A DNA stretch of 64,000 bases from Gerris lacustris. Lineage: Eukaryota > Arthropoda > Insecta > Hemiptera > Gerridae. The position numbers were made by a program, and so were the translations under genes. Under the pieces are notes generated by a model, which worked only from the letters and a program-made list of their open reading frames with translations, was not told where the DNA came from and searched no databases. The stretch covers positions 57,695,102-57,759,101 of the forward strand of contig OX578285.1 of the NCBI GenBank assembly GCA_951217055.1. Direction: 5' to 3'. Shown here piece after piece: positions 1 to 11,144 of the stretch; position 1 is the stretch's first letter; each line of letters begins with the position of its first letter.

Positions 1-220
1 TTATAAAAATAACATTTTGTTTTTCTACACTGTGTCTCCGGATCGGGTTATCAATACGTTTAATGACACAAAAAAGAAAAGAAAGTCACTGTTCATAAAT
101 TCTCCTGCTTGTTCTTAAATGATAATTTAGTGCATTACTTTTTGGTCAAAATTTGGGATGTAAAGAATCTGAATGTCATGTCATTTATTGATATTCAGTC
201 TCTTGAAAAAAAATAAATCT

Positions 221-795
221 TTTATCTACGATTGATACGAAATATAAACATTGTATCTCTGTTTAGATGCATAGAAAGTGATTCTTTAAGTACTTGTATT
301 CATTGCGAATGCGTGTTTCATAATTCCTCTTTTCTCCCGCCCTACTGCCGTAAAAAAAATAATTCTTCACCTTAACGCACGACTAGCGAGTTGGTTTACA
401 TTTTAACAAAACTAATTTGCTGTTTGTTTAATTAAAGTAACTGTTTATATCGAGTTTTTAGTGAAAAACAATGATTGATTTATGTCAATATAACGAAAAT
501 GAGGAGAATAATACTCCTCACGAAATAATTAATTCGGCACAAAATACAACTAATGAATCAATGTCATTTTTATCAAAAGAGAAATAAGAACTTACATACA
601 GGAAGTTTATTAAATATTTTTTTTATATATTAATTATTAAAATCCAACTATCGTAGATAAAGTACGGTATGCAACTCGTGCGAAAACTGCATTTTGCTTT
701 GCTCGTGTGGTTTTACTACCCTCGCTATCGCTAGGGTGCAAAATCCACACTCGCATGCAAAATGCTACTTTCCGCACTAGACGCGAAATGTACTA
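221..795 (+). mobile_element. Dispersed element A, copy 1 (decayed)
   Basis: This is one of six copies in the window of a ~575 bp element that begins TTTATCTACGATTG and ends GTAATGTACTA. The order of parts is: left end, an NRF1-like box, a hairpin, a short ORF beginning M-S-E-S in better copies, CAATCGTAGATAAA (inverse of the left end), then a ~130 bp imperfect palindrome. In this copy the NRF1-like site is mutated (GCGAATGCGT), the central palindrome has decayed and the ORF is broken. No transposase is encoded, so it is probably non-autonomous. No clear target-site duplication was found. Confidence 0.75.
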
Positions 796-1334
796 TTGTT
801 TAATATTGGTTAATATACATATACATTCTTATTGATTAAATTTTATAAATGGTTTTCGCGTTATTGTACAAAGTTTGTTAAACTCAGACAAATTGATAGA
901 GAAATTGACTGTCATAGAAGAAATTAGCTGAGAATAGTATAATTATGTTTTGAAATGTCATAATTGTTAATAGGTATGTCTAAAACGTGTATTTGTGTTG
1001 AAAGCATATTTAAAGTTGTCGATTTCTTGCCATGCAGCAGTCTGGTAGAGAATAAAGGTAGGGTTATAGCTTTGACTAAACCAGGAATGACGCCAAGACA
1101 TGCTTTTTAGTCCAGTCGCTGCGCCGTCTTCATAAACCGGTTTATCATCCTTAACATTTTCTAAGTTTTCAAACACTTTTAAAGACTAGAAAATTTTGTG
1201 GAACACCAAATTCTATATACATTTAAGTGGAATACTTGAGTTTATCGGCTTTTGTAGATGCTTTTACATTATTCGGTCTAATATTTGTTGCAATCGGTGT
1301 TAGTTAATCCTTGATTTTTAGTATGTATTTATAT
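796..1334. other. AT-rich spacer, no gene recognised
   Basis: The stretch holds only short open frames without recognisable motifs; the longest, at 967-1176 on the minus strand, resembles no family I know. I see no RNA gene or repeat array in it. Confidence 0.5.
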
Positions 1335-1892
1335 TGGGTCTTTCAAAAAAGGACGTTTTTTTTGTTTTGTTTTTTAAAAAAGCAATAACCTAGTCAAAAT
1401 GTATCCAAACAATTTTTTTTTAAATATATTTAAAACTTGAAAGAACTCCGATTTAAGGGTAAAAATTACATCTAGCATATGTCCACCTCGGAGTTCGTGG
1501 TAGTCAGTAATCTGGTCATTGAAATTTGAAATTACTTTATCACAGACGTCCCCGCCGATTTCGCCCATTACCCGTCGAATTTCCTTTTAATGATTTTTTC
1601 AACTACTGACCCACTTTCGTCAAACCTTATCGAAGTCTTTCTTAATATTAATGCTGAAGGGAGAGGGTGACGTCCAAAGATCAGGTTGAGTTTCCAGGTT
1701 TCTGCACAGTTTTACCCGTTTTTACAAGTTATTAGAATGGTTACACGTTGCTCAACACTAAATTTTTCCACGGCAATAAATTCACAAAACGACAGGTTAT
1801 AATCTAATTGAAGTAGACAGATTTTAAAATAATTTTAAGGACAGTGCTGCCAGCCTTAAAACAAAACATCCCGTGGAATTAAAAAGAGCCCA
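1335..1892 (-). mobile_element. Tc1/mariner-like transposon relic
   Basis: Imperfect terminal inverted repeats (TGGGTCTTTCAAAA at the left, TGGGCTCTTTTTAA read inward from the right) bound about 560 bp. The minus strand encodes a stretch with the R-G-G-H-x-x-D-V-I-F pattern, which in Tc1/mariner-type transposases lies near the C-terminus. The rest is too decayed to give a continuous transposase. The family call rests on that motif plus the TIRs and is an inference. Confidence 0.5.
1374..1568 (-). pseudogene. Transposase C-terminal fragment (Tc1/mariner type)
   Basis: A 64-codon open frame contains, in order, a V-C-D-K-V-I-S-N-F segment and R-G-G-H-M-L-D-V-I-F. This is the layout of the last helix and tail of many insect mariner-like DDE transposases. 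Catalytic aspartates are not visible; the upstream frame is interrupted by stops. It is treated as a dead remnant of the surrounding element. Confidence 0.45.
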
Positions 1893-2094
1893 CCTTTTGA
1901 ATTTTTTTAAGCTGAACATTTGTTTTACATGTGTATTATTTGTGTTATTTGTTTGAAAATTTGTTTTTAAGCAACATTTGTTTAAGTTGAAAAACTGAAT
2001 TCACAAATAATGTTTATCTACGATTGATACGAAATATAAACATTATATCTTTGTTTAGATGCGTAGAAAGTGATTATTTACGTACTTATATTCA

Positions 2095-2107
2095 TTGCGC
2101 ATGCGCG
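2095..2107. promoter_or_regulatory. NRF1/ewg-type site in element A copy 2
   Basis: The sequence TTGCGCATGCGCG matches the palindromic NRF1 consensus YGCGCAYGCGCR (erect wing in insects). It sits about 185 bp upstream of the position of the element ORF start. The same box is intact in copies 2, 3, 4 and 5 and mutated in 1 and 6. Binding is inferred from the motif only. Confidence 0.55.
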
Positions 2108-2117
2108 TCTCATAGTT

Positions 2118-2173
2118 CTGAATAATTCCTTTTCTTTACCACACTAGTGCGGTAAAAAAGAGGAATTCTTCAG
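2118..2173. repeat. 56 bp palindrome in element A copy 2 (CACTAGTG core)
   Basis: Arms read CTGAATAATTCC... and ...GAGGAATTCTTCAG and meet at GCACTAGTGC. Several mismatches have accumulated relative to copies 3, 5 and 6. Confidence 0.8.
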
Positions 2174-2587
2174 CTTTACGCACGATTAGCAAGTTTGTTT
2201 ACATTTAACAAAACTAATTTGCTGTTCTTTTATTAAAGTAACTGTTTATATCGAGTTTTCAGTGAAAAACAATAAGTGAATCAAGTGACTTTGACGAAAA
2301 TGTGGAGAATAATACTCCTCCAGAAATAATTAATTCGGCAAAAAATACAACTAATGAATTAATGCCATCTTTATCAAGAGAGAGATACGAACTTACATAC
2401 AACAAGTTTATTTTCTTCTGTATTTATTGTTAAATCTAACAATCGTAGATAAAGTACGGTACGCAACTCGTGCGAAAACGGCATTTTGCATTGCTCGTGT
2501 GGTTTTACTACCCTCGCTTTCGCTCGGGTGCAAACTCCACACTCGCATGCAAAATGCTACTTTCCGCACTCGACGCGTAATGTACTA

Positions 2588-4378
2588 TTCTATAATTTAC
2601 ACTTGACATAAAAAGTATACTTTTTTAAAACAAGAAGAACATTAATAATTTTACAAGGAAGTAAACAATAAAGAAGTAAGTAGAATACAAAATATCTCAA
2701 TTATTTAAGGTTTATTTATAAGGTTTTGGTAAACCTTATAAACCTTTATTACACTGGTGTGTAAATATAATAGGTCCAAAGAATGGTAGACTTTTTCTGC
2801 TGAATACATGAAGGATCAGCAGTACAATTGACTGAAAACGAAACCTATTATATTGTTCAGCCAGCACTTAAAAATTTCGAACAGCACTACTAGAAACTAT
2901 ACGCAAGTTGTTAGAAGTTTGTGGAACACGTTTAAGAGGCTATACCACTAACTTTTTGAAGCATCTAATATTTCTAAAATATATGCATTCCAAGAAGCTA
3001 TAGTACTTTAGGAGAGCTATATTATATATTATTATTTACATTTTGTAAAATTAGAGGCATGTAAAAATCGACCTTAAACATATATATATTTTTACAAGTT
3101 TTATTTAACTTGCAATGATTTTATGTATGTTCGGGTTAAATCTTGCAACTGAATGTTAAAGCCGATTGAATTGAATTTTGACATAAACGTTTATTTTTGA
3201 TGACAATGCATGGTTAGCTAAGTGAAGTCATTCTAAATCCAATATGGTGGACATAGTTAATAAATAAAAGCTTGTTTTTATTTTTTTTTTAACTATTAAT
3301 TTATTTTATTTATTGTTTTATGAGGGATCCAGACAATTAGTTATATGCACCCAATACAAGGCATCAATTCATACAGACATTGAATTTAAGGGAAAAAAAT
3401 AATAGTAATAATAATTATAATAATAAAAAAATAATAATAATATTAATAAACATAAAAATGAAATAAAAAAATAAAAAGTATTAGTTAAAATAAAAAAGAA
3501 GTGAAACAACACATGGATTTACATAGATTAAATAGGTTTAGTTTGGTAGATAGTAGGTATATAGGATATTATTAGCATTTGTCTATATATCTTTTATTAC
3601 CGACATTATCAAATCTAATAACAATATAAGTGTATAACATCGGTTGGATTATGTCTTAAAGGCATTTCATTAGTGGCCTGGGCCACTATATAACGCCATG
3701 TGGCTAGTGGTATTATAGTGTGGTGTGGTAGCTATGCGGCTAGTGGATAGGCTTGATAAGTTTTACATCATATATATTTGTTTTCTAAGTGATTAAACTA
3801 TATTTTTCCATAATTCTTCTCAAATTATAATTAATTAAGAAAAACGTTTGTTTGTTGGAACAATATTATGTTCCTTTTAAAGATTATTATAGTGTGTCTA
3901 GTCTAATGTTGGTTTGGACCTGACCATTGACCCTGGCCCTGTTACCCTCAGTCCCTGATCCATCCATCTGCCAACATTAATTTCCTATTGTAAATCACAG
4001 ATAATCCCCTCATTTGCAATTCCGCACATTCGAACAGACCGACATTAGCAGCAGAATCTCATTACAACAAATCCTATCATACCGTCATTGACCGACACGA
4101 CGGTGGCTTCGAGGTCAGTACGTCTCCTTGGACTTCCAGCAGATAATGTAGGCTTCATTTCATTAGTGTATTGTGTTAGGCAGCCATTAAAAAAGTATAG
4201 CCTCTAAAAATCATTGGGTTGCAATCAACGGCCTCCAAAATCTAGAGGATGTTGTTTTAGTTTTGTTTTTATGTGTGACTGCCTCTTCAGTCGAATGCGT
4301 TCGTCATTGGTCAGTTTCTAGTTGTGCTGAACTCTTTCTCTAATTCTGCAAGGTCTTTGCATTAATTCCATCTCTAAG

Positions 4379-4380
<2 letters not shown>
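2588..4380. other. Non-coding AT-rich DNA with minor repeats
   Basis: No gene is recognised. The stretch holds a copy of dispersed repeat D (3085-3262), an imperfect AAT-rich tract (about 3398-3480), and a small palindrome at 3671-3688 (arms TAGTGGCC and GGCCACTA around TG). Text such as the GGATCC-containing stretch at 3320-3400 is unremarkable. Confidence 0.5.
3085..3262 (+). repeat. Dispersed repeat D, copy 1
   Basis: The stretch from TTTTATTTAACTTGCAATG through TCTAAATCCAATATGGTGGAC is closely matched at 34920-35110. The shared segment includes a TTGCAACTGAATKTTAAAG block and a GATGACAATGC...GGTTAGCTAAGTGA block. No coding or termini were identified. Confidence 0.65.

Positions 4381-4455
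<75 letters not shown>
4381..4455. repeat. (AT)n microsatellite
   Basis: An uninterrupted AT dinucleotide run of about 75 bp. It abuts the left end of a foldback MITE at 4455, so the MITE may have inserted at or in it. Confidence 0.95.
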
Positions 4456-4460
<5 letters not shown>

Positions 4461-4684
4461 GCAGTCAGAGTTAGGTTAAATATAGATTGTCGTGCTCCTC
4501 AATAGTTATTTTTCATTCTATACATATGTACATAAACATATATATAATGCCTCTCTAAAAATGAATTATTAGGGTTCTTATCGGAATACTGGCTTATTAC
4601 GTACATATACCTTTACGTATAGATTGAAAATAACTATTGTAAAGGAACACAATCTTTATTTAACCTAACTCTGACCGCCATTTT
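4455..4684. mobile_element. Foldback MITE (230 bp)
   Basis: The left end AAAATGGCAGTCAGAGTTAG is the near-perfect inverse of the right end CTAACTCTGACCGCCATTTT. Pairing continues inward (for example CAATAGTTATTTTTC against GAAAATAACTATTG), so almost the whole element folds into one hairpin with a loop around 4530-4600. No ORF is present. The superfamily is not identifiable. Confidence 0.75.
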
Positions 4685-4849
4685 AATGAATGTATAGTAA
4701 AGTTACGCTGGTAATTGAACTAATAAATCCAATGGGTGGGTTCCGACTATATCTGGATTTGGCAGAAATAAAAATATAGAAAAATATGCAAAATGTGCAG
4801 TCTGATGGGCCATAGAAAAAATAAGAATAACAACTTGGTCGGATTAACT

Positions 4850-5092
4850 GGGAATCCAAGATGGCGGCTAATTGCTGTCACGGGGAAAAAAATATTTTTT
4901 CAAAATTTTGAGTGGGGTATCAAGTGAAAGGTATTGAAGAGTAGATTACAAAAATATATAACACTTGTGGAAAGCGTTTAATTTTCTACGCCATTTTGTC
5001 AAAAACATCCAAATCCCCCTCCCCCCCCAACTACTAATTTCATGTTTACAACACCAACGAAACCCTTTTTACGTGAGACTTCACGCACTACC
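4850..5092 (+). repeat. Dispersed repeat C with BEL/Pao-end sequence, copy 1
   Basis: The block starts at an AAGATGGCGGC motif and runs through a poly-C tract to ACGTGAGACTTCACGCACTACC. It is the reverse complement of 22510-22760, including the tail that forms the start of the BEL/Pao-like frame there. Two further relatives lie at 22840-23060 and around 8280. The junction with a B-family fragment follows directly at about 5093. Confidence 0.65.
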
Positions 5093-5335
5093 AATTTATT
5101 TTTTTTTATAACTATGGTCTTTTCGATGTATTTATATGGTTGTAGTCCGGTTCAGTGGCAAAAAAATACTTTATCAGAAGTTAGTTTATGTGTTTTGAGA
5201 ATATTAGACCCATAGGATAGTTCAAAGTAAGCTTTTTAGCATTTTAAAAATACCATCAATAGGGTACTACTTAAACTATACAGGGTTGCCTACGGACCCT
5301 CGCTGTGTGCTGACTAGCTCACACTTGACCTGTTT
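5093..5335 (+). mobile_element. Element B, 3' fragment
   Basis: The segment matches only the 3' third of the full B copies at 6138 and 18843: TGGTCTTTTCGATGTATTT through GCCTACGGACCCTCGC and the terminal TTGACCTGTTTA. The 5' part is missing and repeat C precedes it directly. Confidence 0.7.
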
Positions 5336-5667
5336 ATTAAACATTTTATTTTGAAATTTTCTTTGAACATAGGTAATACTTAGAAATACAATCAAAACAC
5401 CGTATACAATACATATATAAAATATATATATTTAAATTTAAACCTAGATGTTCGAAATAAGTTTTCTTAAAATCCTAACTCTTAGTAAATTATAAAGATA
5501 GAAAAATCTTTCTGATCCTTCTTCTTGTATAGTAATACAGAATTATTACTAAAATTGAAAAATATTGTTGAGTAGCACGATACAAAAATAAATCATAGAG
5601 CATAAGAATCTATTAGGTAATATTGTGTTTTCGAGGTTAGAAAATTAGAAAATTATTAATTAGCATA

Positions 5668-5822
5668 AGAACGATAAAACGATCGATATGATGACAGAAC
5701 GATAAAACGATCGATATGATGACACAACGATAAAACGATCGATATGATGACAGAACGATAAAACGATCGATATGATGACAGAACGATAAAACGATCGATA
5801 TGATACAGAACGATAAAAAGAT
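5668..5822. repeat. 28 bp tandem array
   Basis: About 5.5 units of a 28 bp repeat built around ACGATAAAACGATCGATATG. Each unit contains the palindrome CGATCG. The apparent ORFs through it encode a repeating I-D-R-F-I-V-L-S pattern and are artefacts of the array. Confidence 0.9.
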
Positions 5823-6137
5823 AAAAATAACAACAAAAAACATTTATAAATGTACATGTTAACACTGTAAGCCATCATCTAAAATGCACTCATAAAGACA
5901 ATGCACGGATTTTAAAAGTTAAAACAAAACAAATTGGTACAAAGAGTAGCAACGAGCAAACCTGTCAAAAGGAGCCATCAACCATGAATTACGTTTCAGT
6001 GACAGCCCTGTCAATGTTTAAGATGTAAAGAGAAATCGTTTTGGTCCAAATATTTACTTACAAAAAGTTAAAAAACGTATGTGGGAATACGTTTGCTGGA
6101 AACTTAACTGGGATTAAATTTGATCAACTTCATTTTT

Positions 6138-6853
6138 AGGGTCCGTAGGCAAAACCAAGGACCCTTATATTTTCCTGCGTGTGTCTGTCCGTCCGTCCTC
6201 TCGCGTGCTCTCACGGCTACACCTTTCGTCCGATCACTTTGAAATTTGGCATGTATGTGTCTTGTACTTGCCCACATATTTCAACAATATAGCGACTTTA
6301 AAAAAATATTTTAATTAGGGTAAAAAAACTTAAGGGTTAATTTTTTTTTTTTTTTTTTTTGACACCGTGAGGGGTATCATATGAAAGGGTACGTCGAGCT
6401 GATTACAAAAATATATTATTCTTTGGTTATGACTTTGATAGGGCGAGCGTAGGCGAGTTTGAAGCGGGTTAGAAACGTGTCCCCCCCCCCCTCGATCTCG
6501 CTTATGTGAAGTGCAAAAAATCTGAAAAAATTCCTGAACATTCTTCGACCAAAAGTAAAGATACCACTTTTTTGAAATTTCGAAAAAAATATTATTTTAT
6601 TTTTTATTGACAAAATACGTTTTTTTTATAATTATGGTCTTTTCGATGTATTTATATGGTTGTAGTCCGGTTCAGTGGCAAAAAAATACTTTATCAGAGT
6701 GTGTTTTAAGAATATCAGACCCTTAGAATGGTTCAAAGTAAGCTTTTTAGCATTTAAAAAAAAACACTGTTTATACACTTTACAGTTAAACACTATATAG
6801 TGTGGCCTACGGACCCTCGCTGTGTGCTGACTAGCACACACCTGACCTGTTTA
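6138..6853 (+). mobile_element. Element B, full-length copy 1
   Basis: The element starts with a small hairpin (AGGGTCC ... GGACCCT within 30 bp), followed by a TGTCTGTCCGTCCGTC tract, a TTTGAAATTTGGCATGTATG block, a T-rich tract and a poly-C run. It ends GCCTACGGACCCTCGC...TTGACCTGTTTA, where the GCCTACGGACCCT is the inverse of the AGGGTCCGTAGGC start. A second copy lies at 18843-19561 with high identity. No transposase or ORF of substance is present. Confidence 0.75.
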
Positions 6854-7291
6854 TTATTTTTTATATTTCCCAATCAATATTTATCGGTTTTGCGTGAGTT
6901 GTCGGATTAGGATGATGGTTGTGAGGAGTTATCATAGGACTTTGACGACTAATTATTAATTAAGGTTGTAAGCCCGACTCTACGTCAGACTTCATTAGTC
7001 ATTTTTTTAAAGTAATTTTTATTTTTTATAACTAAACGTCATTGAGAAATAAATATGTATAATGATAATTTTCTTTTTAGTTCAACATTTCCAATAAGTA
7101 ATCTAGATAATTTGGATTTGACGTATTTATGGTTTGAAAAATGCATCGGCGCCCGTACCTCATTGTTTTTCCACTTAAGTCAATAGTCATGCCACTAAGG
7201 GTTAAACTTAATTGGATTTCCGCCAACAAGTCTACTTCCAATTAATTTTTACAAATGTAACTATATGTTGGTTTTATTTCCATCACGCGTG

Positions 7292-7292
<1 letters not shown>
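6854..7292. other. AT-rich spacer, no gene recognised
   Basis: I found no motif, array or RNA gene. It lies between element B and an (AT)n run. Confidence 0.45.

Positions 7293-7367
<75 letters not shown>
7293..7367. repeat. (TA)n microsatellite
   Basis: An uninterrupted TA run of about 75 bp. Confidence 0.95.
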
Positions 7368-7369
<2 letters not shown>

Positions 7370-7465
7370 ATTTTTTCATCTCTATTTTATTATTATCACT
7401 CTATACTTTAATTTGACGATGATAATATAAACATTTTTTGTTAACAATCACATTTTAAATTTTTT

Positions 7466-7990
7466 AGGGTCCGTAGCAAAAAACGAGGACTCATACGTTT
7501 CTGCGACTGTCTGTCCGCCTGTAAAGCACCTGATCTCCGAAAGTACCCAACACATAAACTTGAAACTTTGCAGTTATGTTATGTGTAATAACCCAATCAC
7601 AGGAAAATTATAGGGAGGCCCCAAACAATCATCCGTCTGTAAAGCACCTGATCTCCGAAAGTACCCAACACTTAAACTTGAAACTTTGCAGTTATGTTAT
7701 GTGTAATAACCCAATCACAGGAAAATTATAGGGAAGCCCCAAACAATCATCCGTCTGTAAAGCACCTGATCTCCGAAAGTACCCAACACATAAACTTGAA
7801 ACTTTGCAGTTATGTTATGTGTAATAACCCAATCACAGAAAAATTATAGGGAAGCCCCAAACAATCATCCGTCTGTAAAGCACCTGATCTCCGAAAGTAC
7901 CCAACACATAAACTTGAAACTTTGCAGTTATGTTATGTGTAAAACCCAATCACAGGAAAATTAAAGGGAAGCCCCAAAAAATCATCCCTT
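7466..7990 (+). repeat. 118 bp tandem array with element-B-like head
   Basis: The start AGGGTCCGTAGCAAAAAACG and the following CTGTCTGTCCGCC resemble the head of element B. Then come about four units of a 118 bp repeat whose anchor GTAAAGCACC occurs at 7521, 7639, 7757 and 7875 (exact 118 bp spacing). Units are nearly identical, pointing to recent amplification. Each holds ACTTGAAACTTTGCAGTTATG. Confidence 0.9.
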
Positions 7991-8099
7991 AAAAACTAAG
8001 GGTTGATAATTTTTTTTTTTAAACGGAATTGTATCATATGGGATGTTAATTAAAAGAGGAGGACTCTGTCTCCTTGAAAGTTGGGGGTTTTCGCGTCCC

Positions 8100-8345
8100 C
8101 TCTCATTTTAGGATTCTGTAAGAAGTACGAAAAGAAACCTTATATAACGGCTCTGTCAGTCTGTCTGTCCGTTGGCATGTTTTAATTCATAAACTACTAT
8201 AGCTAGGAACATGAATTATGGCTCACAGGCGCATCTCGGCATTTGTGCAACTGTACACTTTTTGGAGTTTCGACACTTAATATTTCCAAGATGGCGGCCA
8301 ATATGGTGGGCGACTAAAAAAAAGTTTTTAGTCACCATGATATGT
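8100..8345 (+). repeat. Dispersed repeat with GTCTGTCTGTCCGT tract
   Basis: The block runs from TTTTAGGATTCTGTAAG through CAGTCTGTCTGTCCGTTGG and ends near CAAGATGGCGGCC. Its inverse-type relative is at about 23155-23240. It appears to be a different family that shares the CTGTCTGTCCGT signature and the GATGGCGG box with C. No ORF is present. Confidence 0.5.
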
Positions 8346-8516
8346 TATACATCAATTTAAAGGTCTTGAAGTGTAGAAAAAGAATATGCAACTATTAAAA
8401 TTTCACACTTAAAACAAATCAACGAAAAAACTGTTCTTTGTCAAAAATGTTTCAAGGGATTTTTCTTCTATTTAATTTTTTTTATCTTCAAAAAACAAAA
8501 AGAAAAGTAAAAGAGA

Positions 8517-8986
8517 TAAACAGGTCAAGTGTGTGCTAGTCAGCACACAACGAGCGTCCTTAGGCCACACTATATAGTGTTTAACTGTAAAGTGTGTAAA
8601 CAGTGGTTTCTTAAAATGCTAAAAATGAAATGCTTACTTTGAACCATTCTAAGGGTCTGATATTCTCAAAACACACTCTGATAAAGTATTTTTTTGCCAC
8701 TGAACCGGACTACAACCATATAAATACATCGAAAAGACCATAATTATAAAAAAACGTATTTTGTCAATAAAAAATAAAATAATATTTTTTTCGAAATTTC
8801 CAAAAAGTGGTATCTTTACTTTTGGTCGAAGAATGGTCAGGAATTTTTTCAGATTTTTTGCACTTCACTTAAGCGAGATAGAAGGGGGGGGGGGGGGGGG
8901 GCAAGTTTCACCCACTTCAAACTTGCCTACGCTCGCCCTATTAAAGTTATATCCAAAGAATTATATATTTTTGTAATCAGCTCGAC
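8517..8986 (-). mobile_element. Element B, copy 3 (inverted, truncated)
   Basis: Reading the minus strand this is the 3' two-thirds of element B, beginning at the right terminus TAAACAGGTCAAG. It includes a long poly-G tract (the complement of the poly-C in other copies). At 8987 the homology breaks and the sequence folds back on itself instead of continuing to the element head. Confidence 0.75.
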
Positions 8987-9040
8987 GTACCCTTTCATAA
9001 TATGAAAGGGTACGTGAGAGGTATCATATTGTGATACCTC
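8987..9040. repeat. Twin hairpins at a B-element breakpoint
   Basis: Two perfect hairpins lie side by side: GTACCCTTTCATA with TATGAAAGGGTAC (8987-9013, one-base centre), then GAGGTATCA with TGATACCTC around TATTG (9018-9040). Both stems are made of sequence that occurs only once per normal B copy, so they are inverted duplications produced at this locus. Confidence 0.8.
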
Positions 9041-9640
9041 ATAATATCCCACCGAAGCAAAGTGGGGTAATTATAATTAAATCTCATTTATGTATATTAT
9101 GTAGGTGTGTGTGTGGGTATGTATGTGTGTGTTTAAGTTTGTGCATTTGGCGGTATTGATTAGAGAAATCTTCAATCATTAGTTGTTATTTATCTTAATT
9201 GATTATCGTAAAGTATTATTTGTCGGGTATTACCTCCTCATAAGAGGAATTAGGTTCAAATTGTCTCATCAGACTTAAATATTTGTTGCTTTTTTGTTAA
9301 TTTTTTTTAAAGAATATGTTCAAATCACTGTAAAGAATGGTTTCATTTCAGTACAGTTCTATACTATACTACTAATTTCAACCTTCGGCACCTATTGCTT
9401 TCTCTACCTCATGTGCTCAATGTTAATTATTAACACCTGTTTAATTGAAGTACTTTTCTGATGTTTAAAGAAATTCGATAGGTCTGTCTATAGTAGCCAC
9501 AGATGGTCATATTTATTTCAACAGTCTGTGCATTTGATATAGAATAAAAATAAAAGTGATCCCACTGGTTATCGAAACAGTTCTAAATAACCACATTTTA
9601 ATTCCCAGTAGGATCAAATTATAGCAATTATTTTGGTTTT
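9041..9640. other. Non-coding spacer
   Basis: Contains a GT-rich stretch (9100-9135) and no gene that I recognise. Confidence 0.45.
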
Positions 9641-9644
9641 TACT

Positions 9645-9800
9645 CCTCTTATAATTAAAAACCAAAGGGGATAAACATTCTAAAGAAGGTGTACGGAATG
9701 TTCTTCTTTAGTCTGTTACTCCCCTTATAAAATAACCAGAGGGGACTAACAATCTAAAGAAAGTGTACGGAATGTTCTTCTTACGTCTGTTACTCCCCTT
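9645..9800. repeat. Hairpin repeat family (TAACAATCTAAAGAAG), two tandem units
   Basis: Each unit can form a stem from AGGGGA-TAACA-CTAAAGAA on one side and TTCTTTAG-TGTTACTCCCCT on the other, around a GTGTACGGAATG loop. Units start near 9665 and 9750. A related copy at 14310-14460 is interrupted by the ribozyme-bearing insertion. Confidence 0.65.
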
Positions 9801-10615
9801 ATAAAAACAGAAGTGTATAAAAGTATATTGGACTAAACATCCCTTTGTCCTAATAGTTATTTAGCCAAAGTAATTTATATTCTAATAAAAATGCATAAGA
9901 AATTAACAATATAAAGAAGTATCCAAATTATTTTATAATTATGTGACCATTCGTCAAATATAATAGGGCGTGAAGAAGCAATCTGCCAAACTTTTTGGCA
10001 GACTATTTTCAATAATGTTTTTATTTTTCTACACTGTATATTATTATTTATATTGTATGTTAGGGTAAATTTAGCTCCTATTTTCTCAAATAGGTTTAAG
10101 TTTATGAAAATTATTGTTTTGAATAAATATTTTCTTTATTCAAATCACAGGAAAAACAACAAGGGTTAGACACTGAGAAGTGTTTTTTATTTTATTTTTT
10201 TATTTATAAAAAAGGGTTGAGCTTAGAAAATTGTGGCGTTACGAAACAAGCTGAAGTGATAAATGGACAAATCAGGGAGTCGTATACGTACAATTTATTT
10301 CTCTTATATATGGAATAAATTGTAGTTCGAGACAGAATTCTAATTTGTTTTTTTCTTTGCTTTTATTTATTGACTGCATTTGCTTGTTTTTCTTTGTCTA
10401 CCTTTTAAGTTCTTTTTATTTTATTTTTTTTTTCTTATTTTAAATCAATTTTCTCAAAGGGCCTTCGAGTGAAATGTCAATACTTCATTATTTTCAACTG
10501 CATTAATAATGTTCTCCTTTTATTATTCAAAATATAAGAAAAATATATATCTGGGACAGAAAAAAAATGATTTTTTTTTTCTTCTTTTGAAAATATATTC
10601 ATTTAAAGAATAGAA
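9801..10615. other. AT-rich spacer, no gene recognised
   Basis: The first 160 bases extend the repeat family at 9645 (homologous to 14400-14780). The remainder shows T-rich tracts only. Confidence 0.45.
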
Positions 10616-10663
10616 ACGGATGAAGCACCACAAGATATGAATATCTTGTGGTGTTTCATCCGT
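10616..10663. repeat. 48 bp near-perfect hairpin
   Basis: Arms ACGGATGAAGCACCACAAG and CTTGTGGTGTTTCATCCGT with a single G/T wobble meet around ATATGAATAT. It is isolated, with no copy elsewhere in the window. It could be a small palindromic MITE or a terminator-like RNA hairpin; function unknown. Confidence 0.8.
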
Positions 10664-11061
10664 CTCTTTACCCCCCTCCCACTCCCCCTTAAGGTCTCAG
10701 GGGTCATTATCTGACCCTTCAGGTTAGATAAAGATTGACTTCGATAAGGCTTCAGTAATATCAAAAGTAAAGTCAAGTCTCAAGTGCCCTTGAAAATCAA
10801 ACAATATTTCATTCGACCTACCTTATTTTACATTATAAAATATGATAAAAAAAAAAATGTCTATAAGAAACTAAAATTAAAATCAATTATAGTGTTCTTT
10901 GAAATATATTCTTATTGTGTTTATTGTGCAAAAAAAAAAAATCAATTATAGAATTTTATTTTCATATTATATTTTCAGACTGAATAAAACAACAATACAA
11001 ACTTCGATAGTTCAAAAATACAAAAGTTACAAAAAAAAATTATTATTGTCATTTCATTCCT

Positions 11062-11065
<4 letters not shown>

Positions 11066-11114
<49 letters not shown>
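11066..11114. repeat. (ATT)n microsatellite
   Basis: About 16 units of ATT. The ORF spanning it encodes only polyisoleucine and is not credible. Confidence 0.95.
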
Positions 11115-11144
11115 TTAATACAATAAACCTATCTAGTTTTGTTT

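Larger units (their letters stand above)
2013..2587 (+). mobile_element. Dispersed element A, copy 2
   Basis: This is a nearly full-length copy with the left end TTTATCTACGATTG, an intact NRF1-like palindrome, a 56 bp hairpin with a CACTAGTG core, the ORF region and the terminal ~130 bp palindrome. The start codon region reads AATAAGTG instead of AATGAGTG, so the ATG used in copy 3 is lost here. The ORF also carries a one-base change that shifts the frame near the internal CAATCGTAGATAAA. Confidence 0.75.
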
